Counted from the stretch's first letter, positions 9,838 through 19,921 are shown. The stretch: DNA of 64,000 nt from Blastobasis lacticolella (GCA_905147135.1 LR990061.1:9338026-9402025); one strand, 5' to 3'. A program made the numbers and translations. Notes: generated from the letters alone by a model not told the origin.

Positions 9838-10060
9838 TCTATCCCAATGTTATCACAAAAAGATAAAAAAAGGTTGTACGTTTCGCGTGTGTATCTGCGA
9901 CTTTGACTATCTGTCTGTGGCATCGTAGCTCTCGAATATGTGGACCGATTTGTTGCGGATTCTGTATTTTTGAAAGCCAATTTAATCCAGATGGTTCTCT
10001 GCTTTGTTTTGTTAAAATCGGTTCTGTAAGAGTTTAAAATTACATTATGGTTTTGATAAC
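9838..10060 (+). repeat. Unclassified element fragment, copy 1
   Basis: It shares the CTGTCTGTGGCATCGT block, a GATTTGTTGCGGATT-like block and AAAATCGGTT with 32470-32698. The wording (GAACCGATTT..TGAAAG) resembles interior parts of lepidopteran Helitrons, but no end is visible. Confidence 0.45.
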
Positions 10061-10159
10061 GTTTGTATATCGTTACGATCCAGCTAACTTTTTATAAAGA
10101 GGGAGATTTAATTATAACAAGGCTTGTATCACAGATTTTCTTAAATAAAAAAAAGAAAT

Positions 10160-10516
10160 CATCTTGGCGTTAATGTCCCGATTGTACTCTCGCGCACGAG
10201 GGCTTGGGGTCCGCCTGACCTTGATCCAAGATTTGGCAGATCAGATAATTACAGTGGAGCGACTTCCATCTAACCACAGTGATCCTACCAGGGGAACCTG
10301 TCCAGATTTATTCATGGTTACACATTCAGTGTGTAGGTTTCATCACGATGTTTTCCCTCACCATAAGAGCATCGCATGTAGCATTTAGAGGTTATCATTC
10401 GACTGATGTACATAACTCAGAAAAGAGTCATTGGTACCTGGGCGCAGTGGGATTTGAACCCGGTACCTCTCGCTTACGAGTCGCATACCTTAACCAATCG
10501 GCCACCGATGCTTCTA
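10160..10516 (-). mobile_element. SINE S1 (tRNA-derived)
   Basis: The copy is nearly full-length. The right end is a tRNA-like head with box A (GGCCGATTGGTTAAGG) and box B (GGGTTCAAATCCC) on the minus strand. The left end is the S1 tail, ACATTAACGCCAAGAT in reverse. It lacks an acceptor-stem match, so it is not a tRNA gene. Confidence 0.8.
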
Positions 10517-10555
10517 AATTTTAGGCAGATTTAATAAATTACTTGTGATTAACCA

Positions 10556-10690
10556 TTGAGATGATGATCTAACACCCAACACAAGCTTTGCTTACTTTGG
10601 GGCTAGATGGCGCTGTGTGGATTTGTCCATGTATATTTATTATCTATATTTATTTATTTATTAATCTCTACGAGAGATAAGTAGTCGAAA
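10556..10690 (+). mobile_element. SINE S2, 3' part
   Basis: It carries the conserved S2 terminal block ACACAAGCTTTGCTTACTTT..GGCGCTGTGTG and a TATTTATTTATT tail, but no tRNA-like head. Confidence 0.7.
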
Positions 10691-10719
10691 TTCGACATCT
10701 AGATGTCTATAGACTGTAA

Positions 10720-10865
10720 GATGGGCAGGGCCGTTTTCCATTGTTATATTTACAACACTGCAATCTCCAACCCGCCTGTCGAGCGTGGAGATTATGGCAA
10801 TACCCTCCCCTTTCGTGGGAGAGGCCCTAAGTTCTGCAGTGGACTGATATGGGCTGTGAGTTCAA
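10720..10865 (+). repeat. Family D repeat, 5'-truncated
   Basis: It matches the 3' half of 4618-4880 from TTTTCCATTGTTATATTTAC to TGGGCTGTGA. Confidence 0.65.
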
Positions 10866-10869
10866 TAAA

Positions 10870-11260
10870 ACGACCCCAGGAGTCGGTTAATGACCATATC
10901 TAGGACCCAGATCAGACATCAACTCGCAACCAATTTCAGTAATAGGTACTGTCCATCACTCGACTCACTGCTAGAACCTAAGTACGGGAACGATATCATT
11001 TTCATAACTCCCTCCTTTACATTTAATTAACTTCATTATGAAATAACTGCGCTGTGGGCTATTTCGCAACGTTGTTAATGACCCCCAAAGGGAATACTAT
11101 ACAGTTGAGGGGTTCTAAAGTATTTTAGAAGACATTGACGTAAGGCCTACTGTCCACGGAGGCGTAGCTTCGTAGACGCTTCTAAATACGCCCGCGTACT
11201 GAGTTATGTCCACAAAACCTATGCATATCGTACCTAATTGCAATGGAGTGTGGTGACAAT
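10870..11260. other. No recognisable feature
   Basis: It contains no supported ORF or known repeat. A GGAGGCGTAGCTTC segment (11159) recurs in reverse as GAAGCTGCGCCTCCGTGGACAGTAGGCC near 12049-12078, which suggests the ends of one element spanning about 11145-12080. Confidence 0.35.
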
Positions 11261-11261
11261 A

Positions 11262-11346
11262 TGGCCTTTGTGGAGATCTCTTGGGAAGGCCTATGCTAAG
11301 CAGTGGGCGTCTTTCGGTTACTATGATGATGATGATGATGATGGTG
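11262..11346 (+). repeat. RTE-type LINE 3' end fragment
   Basis: GGCCTTTGTGGAGATCTC, AGCAGTGGGCGTCTTTCGG and a (GATGAT)n tail match the ends of the copies at 33315 and 50593. Confidence 0.7.
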
Positions 11347-11599
11347 ACAATACCGGCGAACGATGAAGATATTATTTTGCCTCATTACTACCCGTGGGTA
11401 CATTCGAAGTCGCTGAAGACTACGCCGTTGTCCTAATGAGGGTTTTCACAATTTCAGATTGCGTCAGTGAAGCGCAAGATCCGATGTCGAAACACTGCGG
11501 TGCTATTGGATAGTAACGACTGCTTTAAATGACGAATCCATTCCAGCCATGTTAAGGTCATATTTTTACAGCAGACCTTACATCACAGCAGCGCTATCT

Positions 11600-11850
11600 C
11601 TTGGATTTCGGAATCGCAAAAACCCTCTTTGGAAACGGTCGTACGACCATGGTCGTAAGCGTTTTTTTGGGCGCTGCCCGGCTCTGTCTGGTATTTTCGG
11701 ACATGATCAGGCCGTTGTTGGCGTTTGGTGGGTGTGCTCCAGCCCTGGGGCGCCTGCATATCACCATGTGTTTCTATACAACTTTCCTACCCCTCCTTTT
11801 TGACGATTGGAAAGATATTTGATGTCCTACTCAATAAAGAAATGTTGACT
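11600..11850 (+). mobile_element. LINE 3' end, family C
   Basis: It shares CCTCCTTTTTGACGATTGG, GATATTTGATGTCCTA and CAATAAAGAAA with 7262-7445, and ends in short TTGACT repeats. The 84- and 73-codon frames across it are not recognisable proteins. Confidence 0.6.
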
Positions 11851-12204
11851 TTGACTAAATTTTTTTATTTGACCTATTTTAGAAGCATCCATATATTGTA
11901 AAAAAATATACCGCGGATTATTCGTAGCGTCAAGAAAATATATTTTTAGTCAAATCTACTCTAGCATATTCAGCTACACTATTGTTTCTACGAACACGGT
12001 TATTTTTCTAGAATATGAACAAATTTCGAGTAGGTTGGTACCGCGTCTGTGAAGCTGCGCCTCCGTGGACAGTAGGCCTTATCGTCCTCGGATTTGTAGA
12101 AAAGAAGGAGATCCGTAGAGGATAGGCTTGCTTGTTATTTTCGGGATCATATACAGGTTGATGCTACAACAATCTGTATGTGACCCAGAAAATAACTTGG
12201 ATTA

Positions 12205-12396
12205 CTAGCGCCCGCGGCTCCGCTCGCGTGGTCTACACGTTATATCGCGTGAGTGGAGGGGAATAAAATATAGCTTGTCCATCTACAGATGCTAAACTAT
12301 CTATATATCGAATTTAATCAAAATCGGGACAGTGGTTTAACCGTAAAAGCGTAACAGACAGACAGAGTAACTTTCGCATTATATTATTAGTAGGGA
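12205..12396 (-). mobile_element. Short non-autonomous Helitron
   Basis: On the minus strand it starts TCCCTACTAATAATATAATG, which follows the well-known insect start ATCCCTACTAATATTATAAA, and ends GGGCGCTAG|T. It is flanked by A (12204) and T (12397). The internal CGATTTTGATTAAATTCG box is typical of this family. Confidence 0.85.
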
Positions 12397-12415
12397 TTGG
12401 GTAAATAAAAAAAAT

Positions 12416-12595
12416 ATTTTTTTATACTACTCAGGTGGCAAACAAGCTTACAGCCTGCCTGATGATAAGCAGTCACCGCAGCCTATGGCCGTTTGCAATA
12501 CCAGGGGCATCACCCACTCGGTGTCCGACCCCGTAAAAACCTTATCACCCCATTCTTGGAGAACTCAATGTTGTAATCTCCAGGGAAAACCTATC
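12416..12595 (-). mobile_element. LINE 3' end, family A
   Basis: One of the longer copies: the minus strand reads from the FPGDYNIEF-like tail of the reverse transcriptase through the 3' UTR to a TTTTTT end, immediately next to the Helitron at 12205-12396. Confidence 0.7.
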
Positions 12596-12609
12596 TTTTT
12601 TATTTACAC

Positions 12610-13500
12610 AAATTTCATAGGTATTCAGATTAACTAACAGAGGTTGTACTTTGATTCTCTGCCACTCAATTTCGAATTAAAAAAAAAACAACACACAAAA
12701 ATAATAAACTAAGTAAATATTAAAACTTAAATTCTTTGGTTTATTACCGTTTTACACACGCTGTATAGTCACCGCAACGAATTAAATTTTATGACCGAAT
12801 TTTAATTTCTCTAGAGGTAACTGAAAAGTTAACTATTTTCAATAGAAAGCTGGATAAAATACTGAAAATAAAATTAATTGCATTGCAACTTTTTTTATTT
12901 CTCAGGGGCTTAGTTTACTTATATTGCTTCATTTATTTGATTTCGAATGTTACCTTTTGGGCTTAGTAAGTAATCATTTCATTTTGACATCTCGGAATTT
13001 ATTATTTTACGACTTTTCGTGCTCGATTTAAAATATTATAAAGCTTTAAAAATTACAATCATAAGGTTCCCTTTACCGCGTCCATATTATATCAAATTTC
13101 AAGTTCCTAGTTTGGGTACTAACGGCCAGTTTTCAGTATATACTTTATTGCATAATCTGTGTAGTACATTGTTGCAGATGGGTTTTCAATATAAAGAGAG
13201 CAACAGTTCACCCATAGCGAGTATGCAATTACAATGTAAATTCAAACTTTCAAAGTTACAATTTGCTTAGGTAAAAAATTATAAACTACGTATACACTTT
13301 AAACAAGAAAGTACACTGTAAGACAGAAGTATAATCAATTTCGCTGTAAACATAATTTCGTAAGAAAAATTCGCTATCCTATCTATGGTGAGGTCTTTAC
13401 AGAGACGGGTCTTAATCGATGATTAACATTGACAAGCGTTCAGAAACTGAGCGAAAATATGCAGTGCACAAGAAAAGATAAACTACAAATCCGTCTTCAC
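12610..13500. other. AT-rich sequence without recognised genes
   Basis: No repeat or receptor exon was recognised here. The 83-codon frame at 13019-13270 has no family resemblance and unremarkable composition. Confidence 0.4.
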
Positions 13501-13533
13501 TCTATATTTGTACAGGGAGTAAAGTGTACCGAA

Positions 13534-13569
13534 TGACGTCACGGCATGACGCCATTACGTATGACGTCA
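13534..13569. promoter_or_regulatory. Cluster of CRE-like octamers
   Basis: Two perfect TGACGTCA palindromes (13534-13541, 13562-13569) flank a one-mismatch TGACGCCA (13547-13554) within 36 bases. CREB/ATF proteins bind this octamer. The cluster lies about 1.8 kb into the intron downstream of the receptor exon. Function is not shown, and the cluster may belong to an unrecognised repeat. Confidence 0.35.
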
Positions 13570-13964
13570 TCCGGCGCTCATCCCAGGGTTTATGGCGTGT
13601 CATTTGCATCAGGTTTGAAATTAAAAACCTGGCAGCGACCTTTATGAGCTAATTTGAATAAAACCAACGATATGAAACTGTTGCCTGTGCCGTAATATTA
13701 AAATTTCGGCAAAAATCTGACGTACGGCGTTTACACGCTGTATTTAGAGCAAGTAATTGTTTTCTGAAGTAGACACGTAGGTATACGAGTATATGATTTA
13801 AATTGTACATAAAATTTTTGTATTTTCAGTCACTGTTGAAAACTTTATTCGCTCATTGTTCTGCCCAATATTTTAAAGGGCCTGGCATTTGCCAAGATGC
13901 CATAAATTGCCCTTATATTAGGAACCCTTATGAAGAAAGAATTTTGGCCGAAAAGTGTTGTGTT

Positions 13965-14060
13965 TCGGCGATTTCGGGGACAACTGCGAGCACCGACGTC
14001 ACAGATGTAGAACAAATGTGTATTACACAAAGTGGATTGTAGCATATTTTAAGTTTAAAA
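13965..14060 (+). repeat. Short repeat shared with 5395-5480
   Basis: This is the second copy of the TTCGGGGACAACTGCGAGC block. Here it lies at the end of a 79-codon frame (13803-14042) that I cannot assign. Confidence 0.4.
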
Positions 14061-14239
14061 TGTATACTTTTATATATTAGTTTATTGTTTATATTGTTAT
14101 GTATAGGTTTCATTATTGTTAATATTGTGTATTATATCTATGGGCCCTAGTCGCCTGAAACAAATAATTAAAATAAATATTGCTAATGTCCATAGATTGG
14201 TCATTGTTTTAGGTACCTGCCTTTTTAAGGTAATCTGAG

Positions 14240-14325
14240 AAATGCAGGCAAGCGGCCCACTTAATGGAAAGTGGCACTAGCTAATGTACGGGTAGGTTTT
14301 AGGTATCAGTAATGCGTTGCCCACA
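14240..14325 (-). mobile_element. LINE 3' end, family B fragment
   Basis: Remnants GGCAAGCGGCCCACTTAATGG and AATGCGTTGCCCAC match family B. A C-rich low-complexity tract follows at 14331-14363. Confidence 0.5.
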
Positions 14326-14377
14326 AAAACTCCCCCCCCCCCACCTCCTCCTCCCCTCCCCCCGTAAACCCCTAAAT

Positions 14378-14675
14378 GCTGTGGTAACAAATAAGCAAAT
14401 GCTAGGCCACTCTATGAAAAAGCCTGGTGGAGCATTGGAGACCTTGCTCACTGGAACACTACCTATAGGTACTAAGGATGCACACACTAGGCAGGAACAC
14501 AATGCTATTTAAAATAATTTAAGACACCGACACATTGCTGTGGTAACAAATAGACAAATGCTAAGCCCCTCTATGAAAAAGCCTGGTGGAGCATTAGAGA
14601 CCTTGCTCACTGCAACACTGTGCTAAGAATGCACACACTAGGCAGGATCACAATGCTATTTAAAATAATTTTGGA
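14378..14675 (+). repeat. Tandem duplication, 159-bp unit
   Basis: Unit 1 starts GCTGTGGTAACAAAT at 14378 and unit 2 at 14537. Both share CTCTATGAAAAAGCCTGGTG and CACACTAGGCAGGA. The second unit lacks about 14 bases. The sequence is not recognised as a known transposon. Confidence 0.8.
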
Positions 14676-14728
14676 CAAGTTATCCAGCTACTCAAATTAT
14701 TTATTTAAAATTTATATAAAGCTTAGAA

Positions 14729-15075
14729 GGAGCGTCGGTGGCCTAATGGTTAAATGGTCCGTCTCGTACCCCGAGGAACCTTGTTCGAACCCTAGTACCG
14801 CCATTTACCAATTAGTATTTTCTGAGTTATGTACATTAGTTGAACACTAACCGATTCTCTTACGGTGATGGAAAACATCGTGATGAAACCTGGACATTCA
14901 GCGACTAAAGGTGTTGCCATGATCCAATCTAGACAGGTTTTCCTGTTAACATGGTCGCGGAGGTCAAATGGCAGTCGCTCTAATGTAATTAGGTACTAGA
15001 TCTGCCAAATCCCGGATCATGGTCAAGACGGACCCCGGGCCCTCGCGCACGAGAGCACAACCGGGACATTAACTC
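14729..15075 (+). mobile_element. SINE S1
   Basis: The copy is full-length but diverged: tRNA-like head (GTCGGTGGCCTAATGGTTAA with box B GTTCGAACCC), core and tail ACAACCGGGACATTAAC. It is followed at once by an S2 SINE. Confidence 0.8.
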
Positions 15076-15318
15076 GCTGCTGACGACCTCATTGGTTCAA
15101 TGGTCAACATGCCCGTCTGCCACGCAGGAGGTCCCGGGTTCGATTCCCGGCCGGGCAGAAATTGAAATGATGAATTTTAATTTCTGTTACGGGTCTGGGT
15201 GTTCTATGTATAATAAGTATGTATTTAAAAAGTATATAAGTAGTTTATCAGTTATCTAGCACCCATAACACAAGCTTTGCTTACTTTGGGGCTAGATGGC
15301 GCTGTGTGATTTTGTCAA
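15076..15318 (+). mobile_element. SINE S2, full length
   Basis: This is the best S2 copy. Its head resembles tRNA-Gly(GCC), with the loop CTGCCAC and box B GGGTTCGATTCCCGGCC. A core with TTTAATTTCTGTTACGGGTC and the terminal block ACAAGCTTTGCTTACTTTGG follow. It lies in the intron, 60 bases from the 5' splice site of the receptor exon and antisense to that gene. Confidence 0.8.
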
Positions 15319-15372
15319 AAAAAAAAGAAATTCAATATGACCTTGCTCACAATTACAATATAGTTGAGCCAT

Positions 15373-15378
15373 ACTTAC
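15373..15378 (-). other. 5' splice site (GTAAGT)
   Basis: The minus strand reads GAGCTGT|GTAAGTATGG. The donor matches the metazoan consensus and leaves a phase-1 junction in a Cys codon, consistent with the next residues of the receptor being encoded elsewhere. Confidence 0.75.
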
Positions 15379-15808
15379 ACAGCTCCCGTCCAAGCACCCA
15401 AGTGTCTGGTTTCGAATTCACCTCGACCAGCACCGTCGGCGTACACACAAGCAACACCATCAGATCCGCTATACTCAAATTCACAAGGAAAATGTTCGTA
15501 GAATTCCTCATGTCCTTCGTTTTTAATATCACTATTGGCACCAAAACATTACCTATAACACCTAAACACATTATCACTATGCAAAAAGTCATAGAAGTCG
15601 CCTTTATATAGTAAGGTATATCGGCGTACTCCGTATAGTTTTCACTTTCGAGCGACGCGTTCGATAGGCTCGTATTTTCGAGCGCGCTCGTGAGCAGCTC
15701 GAGTTTTTGCAGCGCGGAACTCGGGCTCGCATTTTTGTACGTCAAATTGTTTATCACATTGTAATGCAACGCGTGAGTCGACTGCGTTAGGTTTGCTATA
15801 GAAATCAT
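15379..15808 (-). CDS. ETHR: Neuropeptide GPCR, first coding exon (likely ecdysis-triggering hormone receptor)
   Basis: This is the N-terminal 143 residues of a class A receptor of the plasma membrane. ETHR binds ecdysis-triggering hormones and sets off the moulting behaviour programme through Gq and calcium. Visible features: an extracellular tail of about 65 residues with six N-glycosylation sequons (N6, N21, N26, N45, N50, N57) and no signal peptide; TM1 about 70-94 with GN (N87); intracellular KTKDMRNSTN; TM2 about 106-128 with the LSIAD aspartate (D115); and the first outer loop with TWVLG (136-140). The exon stops inside the conserved TM3 cysteine codon at a GTAAGT donor (phase 1). The ATG at 15808 is the only in-frame one after a TAA. 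The wording from TM1 through the first loop is what I recall for insect ETHR; a sister neuropeptide receptor is the alternative. Confidence 0.78.
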
Positions 15809-15935
15809 GTGAGTACCAGCGTTAGTAGGTTCACATTTTTCGTTTTTCCTCACGTTTGTCCAGAACACTTTGGGCTCGTCTTTGGCACAGGGTCGGTTTT
15901 AGGACGGCACCATGTTACCGGGTTGGTTGCGGTAC
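15809..15935 (-). other. 5' untranslated part of the receptor exon
   Basis: A 3' splice site (TTTTTGTTACAG, ending at 15936) precedes this stretch, so the exon probably starts at 15935 and a non-coding exon lies further upstream on the minus strand (higher coordinates). It contains a five-codon upstream ORF, ATG GTG CCG TCC TAA, at 15913-15899. The splice site is inferred from sequence only. Confidence 0.5.
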
Positions 15936-15949
15936 CTGTAACAAAAATG

Positions 15950-17600
15950 TGTGGTCAATTGATGTCACGTTTTAATAAGAATCCAACGTGTTGAAGATGG
16001 GTTACAATATTTTCTAAACGATTAATATTGATTTAAATAAGGTTGCATCCACTTGTTTCGTGAAACCAAAGTATTTATTAAATTGAAACTATTATAAAAA
16101 ACCCTTGAGCGATTTCATTAGCGTCAGCACCGTAAATGAAAGAGAAGATTTTGTTTTTTTATTCCACACAATAAACGCCGCTGCAATATTCCTTTGAATA
16201 ATATTAACATAAATGTCATTGAAATCGTCTCACTGTAATGAATATTTCGGACCTAGTAAATTGATGGATTGTAGTAAATTCGCAGAGCTGATTTATTTGA
16301 GGTGTTTTCGTCTTCGCTTACTTAAATGCTCCAGAAAAGTCGTTAGCTACAACTTCCCAACTACAAGCCTATAACGAAACTACACCATCGTCGGTACAAT
16401 CAATGGTCATGTGTCAAATGGTCTCGATCATGGTTGGCCCGGCCTGGTTTTGGCCCGTTGGTCGAAACGACTGATGCATTAAAATTTATATTTTCGTCAC
16501 TGTTTAAGGACAGTCTGTAAAATATATCTTTAATAGAATTTTTAACAGCGGGCCCAAACGCCTGAGGAAATATAATAGTTCTAATGAATCAGGTGTTTCA
16601 TCAGCCCGCGGGACAAAACCAGACAGGGCCGAAACCCCTGAACACTCGTCTTTGTTTTTATTCTATACCGTTCCACTTACATACACATAGGTATAAAAAA
16701 TAATAAGTAAATAAAAAAGTTACTCAATACATCAGCCGGACTCAAATGTATACCAGAGATATACCATCTCTATGGCCGGACTGTAAGCTTAGTGGTAAAA
16801 ACTACGCGAGGGAAACCGCGCCGAAACCGCAAGTTGATTCTCCTTCTTCCATCAGTTGGCTATCCATTAATTTATACTGTCTCCTTATCACGATAGAACC
16901 CTTTGGGCCCCCGGGGCCCTGCTGGCGAGGGCCCGGCCCCATTATCGTCCTATAATCTCGTCGTGTATCAGACGTCAATTGGGACCTGGCCTGGACACGT
17001 GGTTGCGTGCAGGAACGGACTCAGTGCAAATGGCCTTTCAGAACAGAATCAGGGATCACGGAAATCTATGACAGAATACTGATTTATTTATTTATTGGAG
17101 TACTAACAGCCATATAAAACATAATCAATATTATTTTAGAACGAACAAGCTAATTACACTGATACTAACGTATGTTCCAGTTTGAAAAAAGCCGTCCCTT
17201 TGATAAAAGTGCGTAGGTGTCTCCAGCCCAGCTGATCGACAGCAATAAGGTTCGCGTTGTTACACCGCTGATATTCGTGCTTGTAATAATTTACTCTTAC
17301 AGTATTTACAGATGTTGGCGGTACATAATAAATAAATAAATAAATATCATTTACTTCAGGCCGATTGACCCATAAATTGCATTACATGGGTAATATGTCA
17401 AAACAATGATAATGCATATCGGCTAGTTCGAATTCATAGAATGTCGTCTACGCGTGTGAGTACAATTCGAAGACGAAACTACTGTCTACTGTCGACATCT
17501 TTCAACCGCAACACAGCTAAGCGAAAATAATAAATTGGCGGTAGAGACAGTAGTACCAATCCAGACTACAAAAAAATCTGAGGGGCTTGATAACTTGACA
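15950..17600. other. Upstream flank or intron of the receptor gene, no exon recognised
   Basis: No convincing ORF is present. It holds GC-rich patches (16430-16450, 16900-16945 with GGGCCCCCGGGGCCC) and a TAAATAAATAAATAAA run near 17328. No repeat family of this window was identified here. Confidence 0.4.
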
Positions 17601-17614
17601 GTTAATTTTTCAAT

Positions 17615-17725
17615 TTATTTTATTGAACGCAGACAAACAGGCAAGAGCCGCCTTATTTAAAGTAATCACCGTCGCCTATGGACATCAGCAGCAACAGAGG
17701 TATCACCAGTGCGTTGCCAACCTCT
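17615..17725 (-). mobile_element. LINE 3' end, family B
   Basis: Degraded match to 4236-4452 (GGCAAGAGCCGCCTTATTTA, GACATCAGCAGCAACAG, GTGCGTTGCCAACCTCT). Confidence 0.55.
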
Positions 17726-17734
17726 TATACAGAA

Positions 17735-17870
17735 TGAATTAATGAATAACGCTTTATTGCATATTTAAAAGAATGCTCGTACAATGGGTACTTAAATTTA
17801 ACACCAGGGGAAGAAACATGCGGCCTTATCACTTAAATTTCTTCCAGGCAACCTTTTTGGGTATTTCCTG
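17735..17870 (-). mobile_element. LINE 3' end, family E
   Basis: On the minus strand it reads CCTGGAAGAAATTTAAGTGA then TAAGGCCGCATG, and ends near GCAATAAAGCGTTATTCATT. It is a diverged form of the hairpin-bearing 3' UTR at 48238 and 59400. Confidence 0.5.
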
Positions 17871-17879
17871 AATGATCCC

Positions 17880-18660
17880 ATGAATAACGAATCACTGTGG
17901 CTTAGGGATCCTGACTGATTACGTTCCTGTCCATTGCTTCGAAGTTTAGCCTAGCAATAAATCAAGCGCGGTACACCGAAAACCACCTTTCCTCACTTTC
18001 GTTAGCGCGCCATCTTGCAAATTTTCCACCTACAGGTTGATCACTCCCATAGAAATCGAACCAAGATATTGAGATTTTGGTGTTGACATTTCTAACAACG
18101 CAGACGTCCAATTTCGGGGTAATTTTGTCTGCTCGTTTGTAAAAGAGTAGCAGAAAGAAAAATTATAGGATAAAGTCACGTTCTCCTTTAAGTCCAGGCT
18201 GTATTTTCAGGCAGATCTTCGTTCGGGAACTATGATGCCACAACAGATACCTACGTCAAACTTATAACACCCCTATTTTTATCGGAAAACTTAAAATTAA
18301 TTTTAAAAAATCACTGTCATTGTGCTACAACCTGTATAAAAACTTAATATATTTTGGTATTGTCGATATTCGTGCTGTAACTCACCGTAGGTATTTTCAG
18401 AACACACGTCAATATTGATTCCGCGAACTTTTGTCTGGCATGCTAATGGGGTCGAAACGTTGCAAGCTCTCGTTATTCATACATACCTTTAACATTAAAG
18501 TTTTTAAGTAATGGAAAGCTATTTTATGTTTTCGTTGAAATCTATAAAGCTCCCAAATGACCTTAGGTACAATAACAACTGCATCGTAATGACCTGTCTG
18601 TCTGTCCGCTGTATATCTCTATCTAGAAGAAAAGTAAATTTTAACCGTAGTAGAGAAATA
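17880..18660. other. No recognisable feature
   Basis: No ORF above noise and no copy of the window's repeat families was found. Confidence 0.4.
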
Positions 18661-18664
18661 GGTA

Positions 18665-18916
18665 GAGCTCGTCTAGTCTAAGATGACGCGCCCCACTACT
18701 TACGTTAGTTGATTTCGATGTGTGAGTGCAAATATTGATAACGACACTTCATCTGTGTGGGAGCCAATGAACGACGCGTGCTGCTACGTTTGAATTTCAC
18801 CGGCAACTGAATGACCAATTACAACGGCATTAGTATATGTATTGCGTCCATATTTTAAACTTGCTTGTGTGCGTTAATGCGATAGTGGGGCGCGTCATTT
18901 TAGATTAGACGAGCTC
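18665..18916. mobile_element. MITE M1, copy 1 (TA-flanked)
   Basis: Terminal inverted repeats of about 35 bases begin GAGCTCGTCTAGTCTAAGAT and are flanked by TA on both sides (18663-18664, 18917-18918), as for Tc1/mariner-type MITEs. The whole 252 bp recurs inverted at 54815-55065. There is no coding capacity. Confidence 0.85.
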
Positions 18917-18960
18917 TACTTAGTTGAAGATTTCATACAATGTAATTTTTAAGACTCGGA

Positions 18961-19306
18961 TAGCGTCGGTAGCCGGGCGGTTGAGTATCCAACTCGTAAG
19001 CGAGAGGTACCGGGTATAAATCCCGCTGCGGCTATGTACCAATGACTCTTTTCTGAGTTATGTACATTAGTTGAATTCTATGCTCTTATGGTGAGAGAAA
19101 ACATCGTGATGAAACCTGCAAATTCAGGCAACTGAATTTGTATAGATGATCCAATCTGGTCAGGTTCCCCTGGTAGCAGGGTCACGGATGTCAGATGGTA
19201 GACGCTCCACTGTAATTACCTGATCGCCAAATCCTGGATCATGATCAAGGCGGACCCCAGGCCCTCGTTCTTGAGAGTACAACCGGGACATTAACGCCAA
19301 GGTGAT
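18961..19306 (+). mobile_element. SINE S1
   Basis: Full-length: head GCGTCGGTAGCCGGGCGG, CTCGTAAGCGAGAGGTACCG, box B altered to GGGTATAAATCCC, core AACATCGTGATGAAACCTGC and tail ACATTAACGCCAAGGTGAT. Confidence 0.8.
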
Positions 19307-19309
19307 AAT

Positions 19310-19915
19310 TATTTTTATTTATAATTTTGAAAGCAGTTCCAGGGAAGAGCCCTACGCGGAATCATTGGACACTGACACATATTTACAATTAAAGCAAAAA
19401 AGAAAAAGTAGAATTAGGAACCTATAATTAACAAAAAATACTTAACTTAACTTAACTTAACTAATATTTGTTCGATCCGGATCTCATTGTAACGAAGTAA
19501 GTAATGACGGTGAAAAAAAAAAGGATTAATGGGTAGGTACCCATTAACACTAAGGCTCTTATAATATTGTAGCTACTTTTAATTACTGGCTATTACTTGA
19601 TATTTGGTGTTGAATTCGATAAAATGTAGCCTAATTCCTTAAATTCGTTGAGCATAAAATTTTATCACAACCCGAAAAAAGGGCTCTTACATTTTATAAT
19701 TGGGATTGGGTTGGGATCCTAATAAATATGGATAACCAACTTGAAAGACCTACTTTGTTATAATTGTCAGATATATGACTCTTTAATAAAAAGAAGGATT
19801 TGTTTAAGTGGCTAATTGACCGATGTTTTTATTCTGAGATTTTCAGTCTTAGATTTTAAGACTGATTAATGGTAAATACTGTGTGACCTATTTTGCATAC
19901 CTCTGTATATTGGCT
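19310..19915. other. AT-rich, no gene; short (TTAAC)n run
   Basis: The only structure seen is a (CTTAA)n run at about 19440-19463. No ORF or known repeat is supported. Confidence 0.4.
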
Positions 19916-19921
19916 GACAAG

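Larger units (their letters stand above)
11145..12080. mobile_element. Possible TIR element bounded by GGCCTACTGTCCACGGAGG
   Basis: AAGGCCTACTGTCCACGGAG at about 11142-11161 is complementary to CTCCGTGGACAGTAGGCCTT at about 12061-12080. The two outer repeats enclose 0.9 kb that also holds an RTE end (11262) and a family C LINE end (11600). No transposase was recognised. A DNA transposon shell filled by later insertions is the simplest reading. Confidence 0.6.

Noticed and set aside
1..15372. Further receptor exons (TM3-TM7) on the minus strand
   Set aside because: I looked for the TM3 DRY-like and TM6-TM7 wording among the minus frames and saw none; they probably lie outside the window.
15353..15868. 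Receptor starting at 15868 with 171 residues
   Set aside because: That start is a GTG, a TAA lies just upstream, and the last residues are intron past the GTAAGT donor; the ATG at 15808 and the donor at 15378 are better.
19440..19463. (TTAAC)n run as telomeric repeat
   Set aside because: Insect telomeres are TTAGG; this is a short unrelated pentamer run.
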